Assembly (NCBI RefSeq): GCF_002878395.1
Contig: NW_025850363.1
Span: 233,805 to 297,804 of the forward strand
Source of the DNA: Capsicum annuum
Taxonomy: Eukaryota; Streptophyta; Magnoliopsida; Solanales; Solanaceae
Reading direction: 5' to 3'
DNA length: 64,000 bases
Shown here piece after piece: positions 1 to 12,308 of this stretch; positions within the stretch are counted from its first letter, which is position 1, and every line of letters begins with the position of its first letter. The position numbers and the translations under genes are program-made. The notes under the pieces were generated by a model. The model worked only from the letters and a program-made list of their open reading frames with translations, was not told the origin of the DNA and did not search any database.

Positions 1-625
1 CGTTTAACTCCTAGGAGACTCACTTCTTTGTCTGGGTGATTCATGTTTTGTTTGTTTGGTGATGCACTTCCTAACTTGAACCTTTTAATCCTAGAAGACA
101 TACTTCTAGATGCGTCTTTTCATTTTAACCCTTAGGAGACACACTTCGTTGTCTAAGAATTTCAGTTTTGATTTGTTAGGTGGCGCACTTCCTGACTTTA
201 ACCTTTACTCCTAGAAGATTCTTTTTCTAGTCAATTCATTCCATTTTAACCCGTAGGAGATAAACTTCCTTTTCTGGGTATTTCAATTTTTGTTGTTAGG
301 TGGCACACTTCCTGACTTGAACCTTTGCTCCTAGAAGCTGCAGTTTCTAGTCGAGTCCTTCCATTTAATCCCTAGGAGATGGACTTTCTTGTCTTGGTAA
401 TTCAGGTTTCATTTATTAAAAGGGTTAAATGGAAAGACACTACTAGAAAGTTCGGCTTCTAGGAGTGAAGGTTCTAGTTAGGAAGTGCATCACCTAATAA
501 ATGAAACCTAAATTACCTAGACAAGGAAGTGCGTCTTCTAGGGGTTAAATGGAATGGCTTGACTAAAAAGTGCAGCTTCTAGGAGTAAAAGTTCAAGTTA
601 GGAAGCGTATCACCAAACAACCAAA
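1..625. repeat. Inverted pair of ~120-bp tandem repeat arrays
   Basis: Roughly 3.5 units of a ~120-bp repeat run in one orientation from 1 to about 412. The same unit then runs in the opposite orientation from about 421 to 625. Key words are 'cctaggagac' and 'cacttcctaacttgaacc' on the left and their reverse complements on the right. The unit is the same as the array at 3870-5960. The axis of inversion lies near 412-421. I see no gene here. Confidence 0.85.
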
Positions 626-2584
626 ATGAAAAAGAAATTGATTTTAAAGTTCGAAAAGTTTATTTATTAAAATGACTAAAATGAAAAAGTCCTTAGAAAA
701 AATGATTTTATGATTAAACTTAGAGTCGTCACTCGGCATAAATCTGGTGTGCCAAGTCACCTTTGGTATTCTTTTTTCAAAAATGGTTTGAACTTGTAAT
801 ATTGATCTGCAAATAGAGATTTTGGTCAAGGAATTTTGTTGACCAAGGGGAAGGTGTTAGGCACTCCTCTATCCCATGGTTATAAATGGTCGCTTCTTTG
901 AATTATATCGACTAATTTGACACTATGAAGTGAATAAACCAACAAAAACACATAAACAAGAAAACAAACAAAACAGAATAAGAATTCAAAACAAAATAAT
1001 GTCCATTTCGATTATACAATCATGAAAATAAAAATACAAAAATATAAACCTATTCTATCCTAAAATGGTCCAAAGCTAAGCTCCACCCGATATTTTGGGA
1101 CTTGATCACAAACTATCTTCAATTATAAAATTTCTCGGGGCATTCTCTAGATAAATATATATAGATAACCTCGGGGTATTCCTCGACCAAATGAATATAA
1201 TTTGATTTTAGTGCGAAAAAACAAAAAAAAAACATTCAACAATCATTCAAATATTCAACAATATGAAATCCTACAATTTGCCTACCCTAAAATCCTATGA
1301 TTTTCCTACCAAACTTGGCCTAAACATGTTACTATGCTATCGAATGAAAATTGATCCAAATTAATAATAACGACTGATCCAAAACCAACCAATTTAAATT
1401 TAAGATTCTCAATTCATCAATTCAGACCTTAAACCAAATTAAAACCCTATTCATATGATTGAAAAAAATTCTAATGCGAATTTCTCATATTGGTGCTATT
1501 GCGTATGCAACAATTGGAGTTGCTTCAACCAAAATAAAAGAAATAATTCACAACCAAAAACATAGAAATATTATCACCATTCAAAGATATTCGTAGAAAT
1601 AGTAAGAAGAGAGAAAGAACTGAACCTCAAATTGGTGCTTTCAAATTATGAGTATTATTTGATCAAAATTTTGGACTCAAATTGAGCAACTGATTGCAGC
1701 TAAGAATAGAACCTCATTAGAAAACTCAAATATTAGAACCTCAAATATGATCCTGATATCGAACAACCTTAATTTCTAATTGATTTAGTATGCGGCAGAT
1801 TTGTTTTGATTGATTTTAGTGTATTTTTTATGGTGAGTGGGCCGATGATAATGGATTTTCTAGTGAGGGATTTGGTTTTCAATTTTATGCATTTTCCAGT
1901 GGGTTCGACGAGGAAAAAACTGGTGGGCTGGGTTGTTATTGCTGTTTCAACATTTTTAGGATGGGATGGAGTTAGTGGCTTCTCCGGTGGAGCGATGGGA
2001 AAGGCATTTTTCGATGAATTTTTCCGGAATAATTAGAACCTATTTATTTCTCCTCTTCTCTCAGTGTTTTCCCCTTCCATGTATGTTTTCCCTATTCTCC
2101 TTCCTTTTTCCTTAATTTTTTGGATTTTTCTTATCTCTCTCGCCTTTTTTTCTATTTGTTATCAGTGTATATCTATATAGGTGTGTTCAAGGAGGAAGAT
2201 TTGTGTTGAAGAAGATGCAAGCTCCCCATTTCTTTTTGCAATCTCCTACTATGTGTTCATATATTCCTCTATCGTCTTTTTTTCTTTATTTGATTGTAGG
2301 TGTGTAAGTATATATGGATTTCTCTATTTCTCCCTTTATTTTGTTATGTTGTTATGGCGTGTGTGAGTTATGGAAAATATGACTTGAGAGTGAGAGGGGA
2401 GCACATGGGTAGGGATGTTAGAGTGGGGTGAAGAATATTGAGTGGGTATTGTTAAGAAGTTGGTTAGTTTTTTTCCTTTGTGGGGGGGAGTGATTAGATA
2501 GGGTGAGGGTGTGTGGTAAGGGTCTGGTGAATGTGATAAAATTTGATAAATGAGGTTTGGGAGGGTCAAAATTATGTGTCTACA
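626..2584 (-). mobile_element. Element A left LTR (3' LTR on minus strand), outer end truncated
   Basis: This matches 29376-31074 plus 38716-38840 almost throughout, including the shared stretch 'ggcataaatctggtgtg' and the terminal 'gtgtctaca'. On the minus strand it begins TGTAGACA at 2584. The outer ~25 bp, which should read about 'tgtcacaccc', is missing and replaced by repeat array at about 625. No target duplication can therefore be read on this side. Open frames inside it (such as 1806-2036 and 2181-2366) recur in the other LTR only as LTR sequence and are not genes. Confidence 0.85.
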
Positions 2585-2588
2585 TCAT

Positions 2589-2598
2589 GACCCTCTTT
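2589..2598 (-). other. Element A polypurine tract
   Basis: On the minus strand AAAGAGGGTC lies four bases before the 3' LTR start (TGTAGACAC). This is the expected position for the plus-strand priming tract and fixes the orientation of A. The equivalent tract in B is AAAGGGGGCA. Confidence 0.7.
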
Positions 2599-3059
2599 GA
2601 TTGTAAATACAAAGTATTTACAGTCAAAGAAGTAGACAATAATATAAAATTTGATCCGACCATTATTCAAAAGAATGAAAAAGAAATATAGAGCGTGACT
2701 GAGTCCTGGTTTTTGACATCCTATATATCCCGAGTTATTAGGAAATTAGGTCCTATTGTGTTCAAAGGGTTGAAAAGGAGAGGGACTATACTATGTTGGA
2801 GAGTCGAGTGAGGTCCTGTCAAGGTTCCACTCCGCAGCTCTGTCATTACATCAAAAATAAAAATAAAAATTACAAGCTAAAAAGATAAATTAAATTACAA
2901 AAATTCTATCTATTCAGCTTATCTTATTTCTTGACTTGAGTCTTTAATGGTTTCTCAAATGATAAAATATTTGATTCTCTTTAGGTTGAACTTGAAAAAG
3001 GATTCTTTCTCCATTCAAAATTTGGTATTGGAGATGAACTTGAACATCAACCATGTTCT
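2599..3059. other. Element A untranslated 3' region before the arrays
   Basis: Non-coding sequence collinear with 17881-18224 of element B, including the shared 'gagggactatac' and 'gctctgtcattacatc'. I see no gene in it. Confidence 0.6.
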
Positions 3060-3600
3060 TCAGGTGGGACTTCTCTTGAACATCTTCAACATATTCTCCA
3101 GGCAGGCTCCTGACTTTCACTTTAAAATATTCACCCTATTCTTTAGCCGGGCTCCTGACTTGCAATTTTAAATTCTTCACCCTATTCACCAGGCAATTTT
3201 TTACTTGTTATTTCTTCACCCTATTCTCCAGGTGGGCTCCTGACTTGTATTTTATTTACCCTATTCTTCATGTGGGCTCCTGACTACTCTTTCTTCACCC
3301 TATTCTCTAGGAGGGATCCTGACTTGCAATTTGTTCACCCTATTCTTCAGGCGGACTCCCGACTCACTATTTCATTACCTTATCCTTCAAGCGGAATCCT
3401 CACTTTCTATTTCTTCACCCTATTCTCTAGGCAGACTTCTAACATGCAATTTCTTCACCCTATTCTCCAAGCAGACTCCTAACTTACAATCTGTTCACCA
3501 TATTCTCCAGGAGGGCTCCTAACTTGCAATTTCTTTACCTTATTCTCTAGGCGGACTCCTAACTTACATTTTCCTCACGCTATTCTCCAGGCGATCTCCT
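3060..3600. repeat. 40-bp tandem array (about 12 units) in element A
   Basis: A 40-bp unit of the form 'caccctattctccaggcggg' followed by 'ctcctgacttgcaatttctt' repeats from about 3090 to 3600. Unit starts at 3296, 3336, 3416 and 3456 show an exact 40-bp register. Element B has only one or two units at the homologous place (about 18225-18262). The open frames at 3270-3522 are a by-product of the period. Confidence 0.85.
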
Positions 3601-3869
3601 GAAATTAAAGCCAAACTAGAACAAAAATTATCTTAAAGGGTTATGATAAAGAAGATTTCATTTTTTCCAAAAATAAAGTTGTATTTTTCAGGAGGGTCCT
3701 AAACAGAAAATAAATTCTCATTTTCACAAATAAATTTTTTTCCCCATTTTACTATTAGATAAATTTTGTGATTGTCAAACCAAATCATAAGTACTTGCAA
3801 ATGCATAATGTAAAGGAGAATCAAGATTCTAACTAATTAATATATCTTTTGAGAGTAAAATTGATTAGC

Positions 3870-5960
3870 CAAGACTAGGAAGTGCATCTTCTTAGAATTA
3901 AGGTAAGAGACTTTAACTAGAACGTGCATCTTCTAGAAATAAAGGATTAAGTAGGAGTGTGACACCTGACACTTGAAACTTTGAAATATCTAGACATGGA
4001 AGTGCATCTCCTATGAGTTAAAATGAAAGGACTCATCTAGAATGTGTATCTTCTTGGAGTAAAGGTTCAAGTTAGAAAGTGCGTCACCTAACAAAACTTG
4101 AATTACCCAAGCAAGGAAGTGCATCTACTAGGGGCTAAATAGAAGGACTCAACTAGAAAGTGCAGCTTCTAGGAGTGAAGGTTCAATTTAGGAAGTGCCC
4201 CACCTAATAAATGAAACTTGAATTACCCAGACAAGGAAGTGTGTGTCCTAGGGGTTAAATGGATGGACTCGACTAGAAAGTGTGGATTCTAGGAGAAAAG
4301 TTTCAAGTTAGGAAGTTTGTCACCTAACAAACAAAACTTGAAACACCCAGAAAAATAAATGTATCTCCTAGGGGTTAAATCAAGGACTCGACTAGAAAGT
4401 GCGGCTTCTAGGAGCAAAGGTTCAAGTTAGGAAGTGTGTCACCTAACAAACAAAATTGAAATCCCCAGTCAAGGAAGTGCATCTCCTAGGGGTTAAAATG
4501 GAATGACTCGCTAAGAAAATGCAGATTCTAGGAGTAAAGTTTAAGTTAGGAAGTACGTCAGCTAACAAATCAAAAATGAAATACTCAGGCAACAAAGTGC
4601 ATCTCCTAGGGGTTAAAATTAAAGAACACATCTAGAAAGTATGTCTTCTAGGAGTAAAGGTTCAAGTTAGGAAGTGTATCACCTAACAAATGAAACTTGA
4701 ATTACCAAGACAAGGAAGTGCATCTCCTAAGGGTTATATGGAAGGACTCTACTAGAAAGTGCAGCTTCGAGGAGTAAAGATTAAAGTTAGAAAGTATGTC
4801 ACCTAACAAATCAAAAATGAAATACTCAGACAACGAGTGGGTCTCCTAGGGGTTAAAATGAAAGGACTTATCTAGAAAGTTTGTCTTCTAAGAGTAAAGA
4901 TTCAAGTTAGGAAGTGCATCACCTAACAAACAAAACTTGAATTAACCAGAAAAGGAAGTGTGTCTCCTAGGGGTTAAATGGAAGGAGTCGACTAGAAAGT
5001 ACGGCTTGTAGGCGTAAAGTTTCAAGTTATAAAGTGTGCCACCTAACAAATAAAACTTGGAACACCCAGATGAAGAAGTACATCTCTTAGAGGTTAAATG
5101 GAAAAACTCGACTAGATAGTTAGGCTTCTAGGAGAAAAGGTTCAAGTAAGAAAGTGTGTCACCTAACAAATGAAAACTAAAATGCCCAGTCAAAGAAGTG
5201 CATCCCTAGGAGTTAAATGGAATGACTCAACTAGAAAGTGCATCTTCTAGGAGTAAAGGTTCAAGTTTGGAAGTGTGTCACTTAACACCTTAAAATTGAA
5301 TTATCCAGATAAAGAAGTGCGTCTCCTAGGGGTTAAATGGAATGACTCTACTAGAAAGTATGGCTTCTAGGAGTAAAGGTTCAAGTTAGGAAGTGTGCCA
5401 CATAATAAGTTAAATCTGAATTTCCCAGAAAAGAATTATACCTTGTAATAAATAAAATTTAAATTTCTTAGACAAGGAAGTATGTCTCCTAGGGGTTAAA
5501 TGGAATGACTCGACTAGAAAGAGCATCTTCTAGGCATAAAGGTTCAAGTTAGGAAGTGTGTCACCTAACAAATGAAAATTGAATTACCCAGACAAGGAAG
5601 TACGTCTTCTAAGGATTAAATGGAAAGACTCAACTAGAAAGTACAGCTTATAGGAGCAAAGGTTCAAGTTAGGAAGTGTGTCACCTAACAAATGAAAATT
5701 GAATTACCCAGACAACGAAGTGCATCTCCTAGGGGTTAAATGGAAGGACTCGACTAGAAAGTGCGGCTTCTAAGAGCAAAGGTTCAAGTTAGAAAGTGTA
5801 ACCTAACCAATGGAACTTGAATTACCCAGATAATAAAATGCATCTCCTAGCATTTAAATGGAATAACTATACTAGAAAGTGTGACTTCTAGAACCAAAGG
5901 TTTGAGTTAGGAGGTGCGTCACCTAAAAAATAAAATTGAAATACTCAGACAAGGAAGTCA
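3870..5960. repeat. ~120-bp higher-order tandem array (about 17 units) in element A
   Basis: Unit starts at 4112 and 4232 give a 120-bp period. Each unit has three related ~40-bp parts: one with 'aaggaagtgcgtctcctagg', one with 'agaaagtgcggcttctagga' and one with 'aggaagtgtgtcacctaac'. The third part resembles the 44-bp unit in element B at 18366-18780. This is a higher-order repeat of an older short unit. It is non-coding: all frames are broken. Confidence 0.85.
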
Positions 5961-7499
5961 ATCTCCTAAGGATATATGATGATGCATTTTTACCATGATT
6001 GTGATTATCAAACCTGTGTAGAAATACTACTTCTTGTATTTGTAGAAGTGAGGAGTTACCTTTTTGGAAATTTAGGCTTTGAAGCCCTTGATTTGAAAGT
6101 AACATGTGTCCTATTCCATAAAAATGAAAACTTGTGAGTTTATAAACACGGTGACGGCTTTAGTTTTTGAGGCAATCATGCTTGCACTTGTCATATTTGA
6201 CTAGCTTCAAACTGTTGACACGTGTCAATGACTTGTTGCACCATTACCCAAACTCAAGCTATTAAGAATGACTTTGAAACAAACACAGTATCTTTGTCTT
6301 ACTATGTCTCTCATATAAACCCTTTAAACCTTTGGTATTCCATAAATCCTAAAACTCATTTATTGATAAAATCTTTCTACATGCCTTGTTTTGACTCACA
6401 ATCATGTTTCTTTCATGTGCTAGCCTGTTGTCTTACTTTGTGAAATTGGAGAAGTTGGTAGCATGTTTTGGAATTCTTTCTCACTTGTTTTGACATAGAC
6501 TTGAGTCAAAGACATAAGAAAATGATAATGACTTTTTATTTGGATTATAGACTCAACAGAACAAAAATAGAAATATAGAGAAGAAAGAAGGATCAAGGAA
6601 TGTTCCCTTTTAGAAAATAGAGAAAAGAAAAACTTACCAAAATACGTCAGTCGGCTTATGACATACATTTTGGATTAAGCTGTCTGATCTTTCCATCCAA
6701 ATTTTAACCAATTGTTATTGAGTCAATAAACCGGAATGAGTTGCTTCTTTAAATATATTGCACTCATAGACTTCATTCGGCTTGTGATGCCTTGAAGGAT
6801 TTTCGCCAACAAGCCTTTCTCATTTTTATTTTTTGCATCTCACCATCACTTATGGTGTCTGTGAGGGTTTTTACCAACAAGAATCTCTCATTTTCATTTT
6901 CCTCAGCTCACCATCTCCTTACAATGTTTATGAGGGTTTTCAACAATGAGACTCTCATTTTCATTCCTCTTAGCTCACAACCTTCTCATGGTGCCCATGA
7001 GAGTTTCTCCAATAAGACTCTTTCATTTTTTTCACTTGATTTCTTATGTTGATGAAGACAAGTAGTATGCAAAAAGTCCATATATCCATTGCAATCTTAG
7101 CCTTTACATTCTTAAAGATTGATCTGAAAGTTTTTCTTTGGTTTTAATGTGGCTTTTGGATATGACGAGAAAGAAAGAATGGGTTGAGGCTCAAATAACA
7201 CTTGAAATGGGTGAGATTTACAACTTTTGGAATCAATTCAAGCAACAAATAATAACTCTTGCCTCAGTTTCTTTTAACTAGATAATTCTACATTATTTAT
7301 TTAGTTGGACCGAACCCCATAGTAGGGCTGCATACGTATATTGTCGTAGCAAGAATCAGGTCAAACGTAGTTCAAACCACTTGTTCTTTTGCTTGATTTT
7401 GATATATTTTGTCCTTTTATATTTTATTTGACTCTTTTTCTCTTTGACACTCTTATGTATCTATTTTCTATTTGACACACCTTTTTCTTCCTTTTTTGA
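5961..7499. other. Element A non-coding tail between arrays and insertion E
   Basis: This stretch is collinear with 19200-20700 of element B and holds no credible gene. Open frames such as 6222-6443 and 6420-6668 (minus) are short and have no family features. It contains the ~80-bp repeats at 6790-7040 and one copy of the '...cctacgtatctcac...' module at about 7305-7375. Confidence 0.6.
6790..7040. repeat. ~80-bp degenerate tandem repeats in element A
   Basis: Three to four copies of a unit with 'tctcattttcattttcctca', 'ctcaccatc...tggtgtc' and 'gagggttttcaccaa'. The same repeats occur at 20035-20290 in element B, so the array predates the split of the two elements. Confidence 0.7.
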
Positions 7500-8402
7500 C
7501 TCACTGATCACGCTCACCTATACCATTATTTTGGTATAGAATGATCCTTGTCAAATAATTACTCCACTTTGAGTCGGGATCGAATCCACAAAAAATAATA
7601 TGAGAGGTGCTCGAGTATGTTTGAAATGAGTAACTTTCTAAATTCAAATATGGGATACAAATAATTTGGGTGGATATGGTTTGGAAGTGACACGACCCGA
7701 ACCAGGGTCTTGTTGTAGTGGGCATCCCATGTCCAACTAGGACCGGGGAACACCCCCGTTACCAAACCCAACCTCCAAATATGCATACCTGAGTCGAATG
7801 AATTCTGAACGTATAACAAGATAACATTTATTACGATCCCAGACTCTGGGATAGGTCTATAACCTTGATCAATCCAAATAAGTCCAACCATCCAATACCA
7901 ATCAACAACCATAACCAAACAAATATAAAAACCAAGTTCCTGTCCATAACATAACATAAAATTATGGAACAACCAACAATACCATCAATCGGTATCAGCC
8001 CTAATATCAATGCCAATACTAAGGCTGACATCAATACCGGCACCGCCCATTCCAACCATAGTAGTTCCACAAATCCTCTAACCAAAAGAAAAACAATATT
8101 CTGTTGGGGAATGCCTCCAACCATAGCCAAAACCACTATCCATAAAATAACCAAAGTATGTAAAGACATCCATGATATAAAGTGGATCCTTCCAAAATAT
8201 AGAAGCTCACCACTTTAATCCAATAGCTGATCCTGAATCCGATCACTAAGCAGGAGGAGTAGAATGTCTGATTCCTATATTGTGTGGGGATATAGCCGCC
8301 CGAAGACAAGTTAGTGGGTGAACGTTTGCATGAACTTAGGATAAGGATAAAATAATGCCATCCACAAAAACTAAGTAAACTAACCATATACATACAAACC
8401 AT

Positions 8403-8421
8403 ACATATATATATATATATA
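8403..8421. repeat. (AT)n microsatellite in D1
   Basis: About 19 bp of alternating A and T. D2 has a similar (AT)n run at about 59379-59393 in the corresponding part of its LTR. Confidence 0.9.
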
Positions 8422-8893
8422 TGCCAGGAAAGCCAGGTTTAGCATACCTTTAAAACTATTAACCTGGGTATCTGTAGCTTAATCATCCTAGAACCACCAA
8501 TAAGCTATATGGGTCCAGTGTAACCCCCTGAATGGGCCTCGATATGTGTTGCCGCACGAATCGGAGATACCATAAGAGTAGGATATTCCCAAGTACCCTT
8601 TTCTCTTCAAGATATATATGTACAATGTACTTAGGGAATTCTCATGTACCTCATAGTATCATAAATGGTCGCTATGACCAATCCTTAAGTCAACAAACAT
8701 AATTTTTTAATATCCATCCATTGGACGTGTACCTTTATGGTTAGCTATCACACCCTACCATTATTTCCCAATTAAATCCATTACCATCCAACCAAACTAT
8801 TATTCCATTATTATTAACCAAGGCTATAAGTAGTGGCATCACCATACCGACTACATCTTTCAAGCAATGTCCTTAGCCAACCTTTTTGTGTAA

Positions 8894-9060
8894 AAGGATT
8901 CCCATGTACCCATAGATTACGTTATCAAGTCAACTTAGGGAAATCCTGCGTACCCCACAAGTGTTCCATTATTAAGTTTGCTTGGGGGAATCCCATGTGC
9001 CCCACAAGTTGTTCATTAACATGTTTACTTAGGGGATTCCCTTGTCCCCCACAAGGAAGT
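8894..9060. repeat. ~45-bp minisatellite within D1 LTR
   Basis: Four units start near 8896, 8939, 8986 and 9032. Each carries a 'ggaatcccatgtgcccc' core followed by 'acaag'. Looser copies lie upstream near 8582 and 8634. D2 has the related 'gggactcaaacctcccta' series at 59577-59700. Confidence 0.7.
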
Positions 9061-11371
9061 TTAAGTAACCATAACTATGACCACAAAACCTTACCATTTA
9101 ACCATTACAAACCATTTAAACCATTTAGGGTTCCATTACCAAACCATACCATGCAATAGTTCCATTAAAAGTCCAATAATATAGTAAAAGCATTATCAAA
9201 CATGTTGGGGGTATAGTGTTTCCAAAATAAAATCCAATTACCAATTTACTATTTCCATGTAACAAATTGTCCAAACCATCATTAAATCATGTAAATACAT
9301 AATTAAATAGAAAAATCATAACAGAACATTTAATACCAAAACCCCAACATATATTTGAAAACCCCAAAATCATACAATAATCATGCCATGTAAACATTGT
9401 ATAAAACATACCTTTAGTTAAAAAATAATGAGGTAGCAGTACATGTCTTAGATTACAAAAATGATGAAAAGAAATCACTCGTACAAGCCCCAAATTGATC
9501 CTCTAAATGAAACCCTAGACTTCTTTTACCCAAGAGCCTTAGAGAGAATTAAAGAGAGTTTCTAGGAGTTTAAGATTAGAATAATAGGGTAAATGATGTC
9601 CCAATAGTGCTATAAGTCGTGGGGCCTTAAGAGGTTTAGTAGGGAAATGTCTAGATTACCCCCAACTTAAATTGCTTAAAATTCTCGTCAGATGGTACGA
9701 CTCCCCCATACCAGTCATACACCTCCATATGAGTGGTACCTACCACTCGTACCCTAGGCCTCATTCTTGGACCCAACACTGTCCAGTATATGACTTACCC
9801 AAACTAAATCATACCTAACCATATAAATAGTACCCCTAAACCATATCCCTGGCAGAATAAAACTAAAGGAATTTTGAACATTATCTACCATACGAGTCAA
9901 TGGTACGACTCGTACCCTAACTTATGGCTCATTGTGAGCCACTCGTACTCAGATCAAAGTTAAGTTACTAAGTCTTAGATTATGTGAAGGAAAAACCCAG
10001 AATATACGATCCATCACTAACTATACGACTTTAACCACGCAAGTCGTATCCACTCTAAAAACTAATCTAACCCACCAACCAACACCGGTTAGCATATAAC
10101 CAAGAGCATACCAACCATACCCCATCATACGACTGGTATCCATAAGTTGTATGATGTCTAGGATCAAGAAATCCAGGAAATTTTCTAAGGTTCCAAACCC
10201 AGGGTATTTTGGGAAGGTTGTTTAAACAAAAATACTTGAACTACCAAACTAGAGCAACAATTGTAGATAAACTATCAATAGGAGAAGAGTCTTGGGATTA
10301 TGTCTTTCTAGGGGAAAATAATGCATGAGTTCATGATAATCAAATGCAAATTCTAGTTAATGACTATATAGGTAGGCTAAGTTAGGGGTTTTGATGCTAG
10401 TTTTTCAATAAAACACCAAAAATGTCACCCATAGACCTTTTCGAATACCTCATGGGTGTGACACCCAAAGCCTCAATTGGGAATTCCTATTTCTAACACA
10501 ATGTAAAGAAATAATCTAACATATAGTTATTGTACACTAATACCTTGTAACCTATATTCCTCTTTCAAGGATGATATAGGATCTAAAAGCCTACCCACAT
10601 CCCTCTTTCAAGGATGATGTGAGATTTTGGGAATTTGGGATTTTCACCCATATATTCCAATTCAACAAACAAATATTAGTGAAACCCAATATCATTAACC
10701 AAGAATCTACACTAATAATCAAAACCCACACATTTGCAGCCTATTCTAACATAACCCCAAGATAGATGTTTAGATGCTTATGAAGTTTGAGAAAAGAAAT
10801 ATACCAAAATTATCATTCAATGTTTTCGCTGAAGATACAAGGTGAGGATATTCTCAAATCCAACTTCAATTACAACTAAAATCCTTGGAAAATTTACTAC
10901 AAGAAACTTGCCCAATTTAGTAGGTTTTTACAAAACTCAGACTTAAATTCTAGTTGATTCTCCAAATAAAATGAAAGGGTTTTCATCCTATAGAGAATTG
11001 GAACCAGCTGTGGGAAATGACAAAACTGCCCTTCGGCTATTTGTTGCTCAATAGAGAACACCAATGCTTGACCATGATCACAAATTTCGCTATCATGATG
11101 AACCCATCGCGATCATGAGCTTTGACTGAGTTGCATTGGTTGCAATCTTGACCTCTAGACTGCTATCTCGGTAACTGAGGGTCAGTTCTTACTCCTTCTT
11201 TTCTAGATTTTGCACTAACTCTTCCCTTTTTGATCTCTTTTCAGCTCATTTCATTTTTTTCTTCTCATTACCTATATGCCAACAAAATATGGGAATTAGT
11301 GTATTCAAATGACAACTTTTTCTCAATAACACCTTTTAAACATAGTAGTGTGCATAGATTTGGATGTATAT

Positions 11372-11391
11372 GAGTGGTAAATTTACCACTC
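11372..11391. repeat. Perfect 20-bp palindrome at end of E
   Basis: gagtggtaaatttaccactc equals its own reverse complement. It lies four bases inside the right end of E. A related hairpin (gagtggta, two bases, taccactc) lies at 9731-9748 in D1. Confidence 0.9.
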
Positions 11392-11400
11392 CTTACTCAC

Positions 11401-12308
11401 TTTTTATTTTTTGAATTTTTCCTGACTCTATTCTTTTACTCAACACTTTTTTTTCTGAACTTTTGTTGACTCCATCTTGATTCAAAAAGAGGGGTACGAA
11501 AGAAATAATAGTACCAAAGTTAATATAGGATAAATATAGGATGACACAATGTTTGGATAGTAGAATGAAATGCCTTCATTATATCAACCTTAAAAATGCA
11601 AGTACAAACCATGCAATATGAAAGTGGAAGATGAAGATTACATATATCGTCTTACCACAACATTAACTATAACTGAGCATGTGTGTTACTTCTTCTTCTA
11701 TACTTGTCAAACATACAAATCCACCTTTGTTATACACACTTCACATTGGACAACTCATATTTTAGTAGAGCAGATTTCCCTTTTATTTTTGTTGATAGCA
11801 GATCGTATATCCATTGTTTGATCCAATTTAAAATTATTAAGATATACATTTCAATTGATGACCAGTTTATTCTTATGATTCCCAAAGTGATTGCATTAAT
11901 TTATTCAAGTAAGACTTCATCTTAGGCACCAGATGTCTTAATACTCGATCTATTTTCTCAGATGCTCTTTTTCTAACTTTAACATTCTGATTCAATGTTT
12001 TGTGATTAAACTAAATTTTAAGATCTAACTAGAAATTCTGCAAGTATGTCATATCACTAGAACCAACATAAAATATACTATGTAAAGAAGGCAAACAAAC
12101 AACATAAAATAAAATGATATATAAATACTGTACTTTATTGAAAAGAAAGATAGAAGGGCTTGAACATATAGATAAAGAAACAAAACAAGATAGATCACGA
12201 ACTACAATCCTGAAATAATTTGGATAAAAAAAAGAAAAGAAAAAAATTACCAAAAATACTTCCTATTAAGGAGAGAAGTGACTTTCCAATTGCTGAGGCT
12301 AACATCTT
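11401..12308. other. Element A sequence between E and gag C-terminus
   Basis: Collinear with 20775-21611 of element B and non-coding. It resumes exactly where the ctcac duplication ends. I see no gene in it. Confidence 0.6.

Larger units (their letters stand above)
7688..10211 (-). mobile_element. Solo LTR D1, nested in E
   Basis: This is the same family as D2 (58783-61106); both start with a 'cgacccgaacnaggg'-like sequence and share 'cgaac.ta.aacaagataaca'. It is flanked by perfect 5-bp direct repeats ggaag (7683-7687 and 10212-10216). The inner right end reads 'agggtatttt' where family members have 'ggcattaca', so that terminus is decayed. The open frames 7559-7972, 7831-8169 and 8136-8402 (minus) and 7964-8218 (plus) lie inside this LTR and have no protein family features. 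Confidence 0.75.
7505..11395 (-). mobile_element. Solo LTR E (split by D1)
   Basis: Element A sequence, aligned by eye to B, is interrupted between 7499 and 11401. The inserted piece is flanked by the 5-bp direct repeat ctcac (7500-7504 and 11396-11400). Its own sequence is 7505-7682 plus about 10217-11395, roughly 1.36 kb. No primer site, coding domain or second LTR is visible, so I call it a solo LTR. It loosely resembles 56240-57490 in the right part of the window. Orientation is inferred from that resemblance. Confidence 0.6.

Noticed and set aside
2181..2366. Frame with counterpart at 30630-31040
   Set aside because: The similarity is simply LTR-to-LTR homology of element A; the frames differ in length and have no motif.
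7559..8402. Overlapping minus-strand frames of 137, 112 and 88 codons
   Set aside because: All lie in solo LTR D1 and its edges, with no conserved frame in D2. The hydrophobic look comes from base composition.
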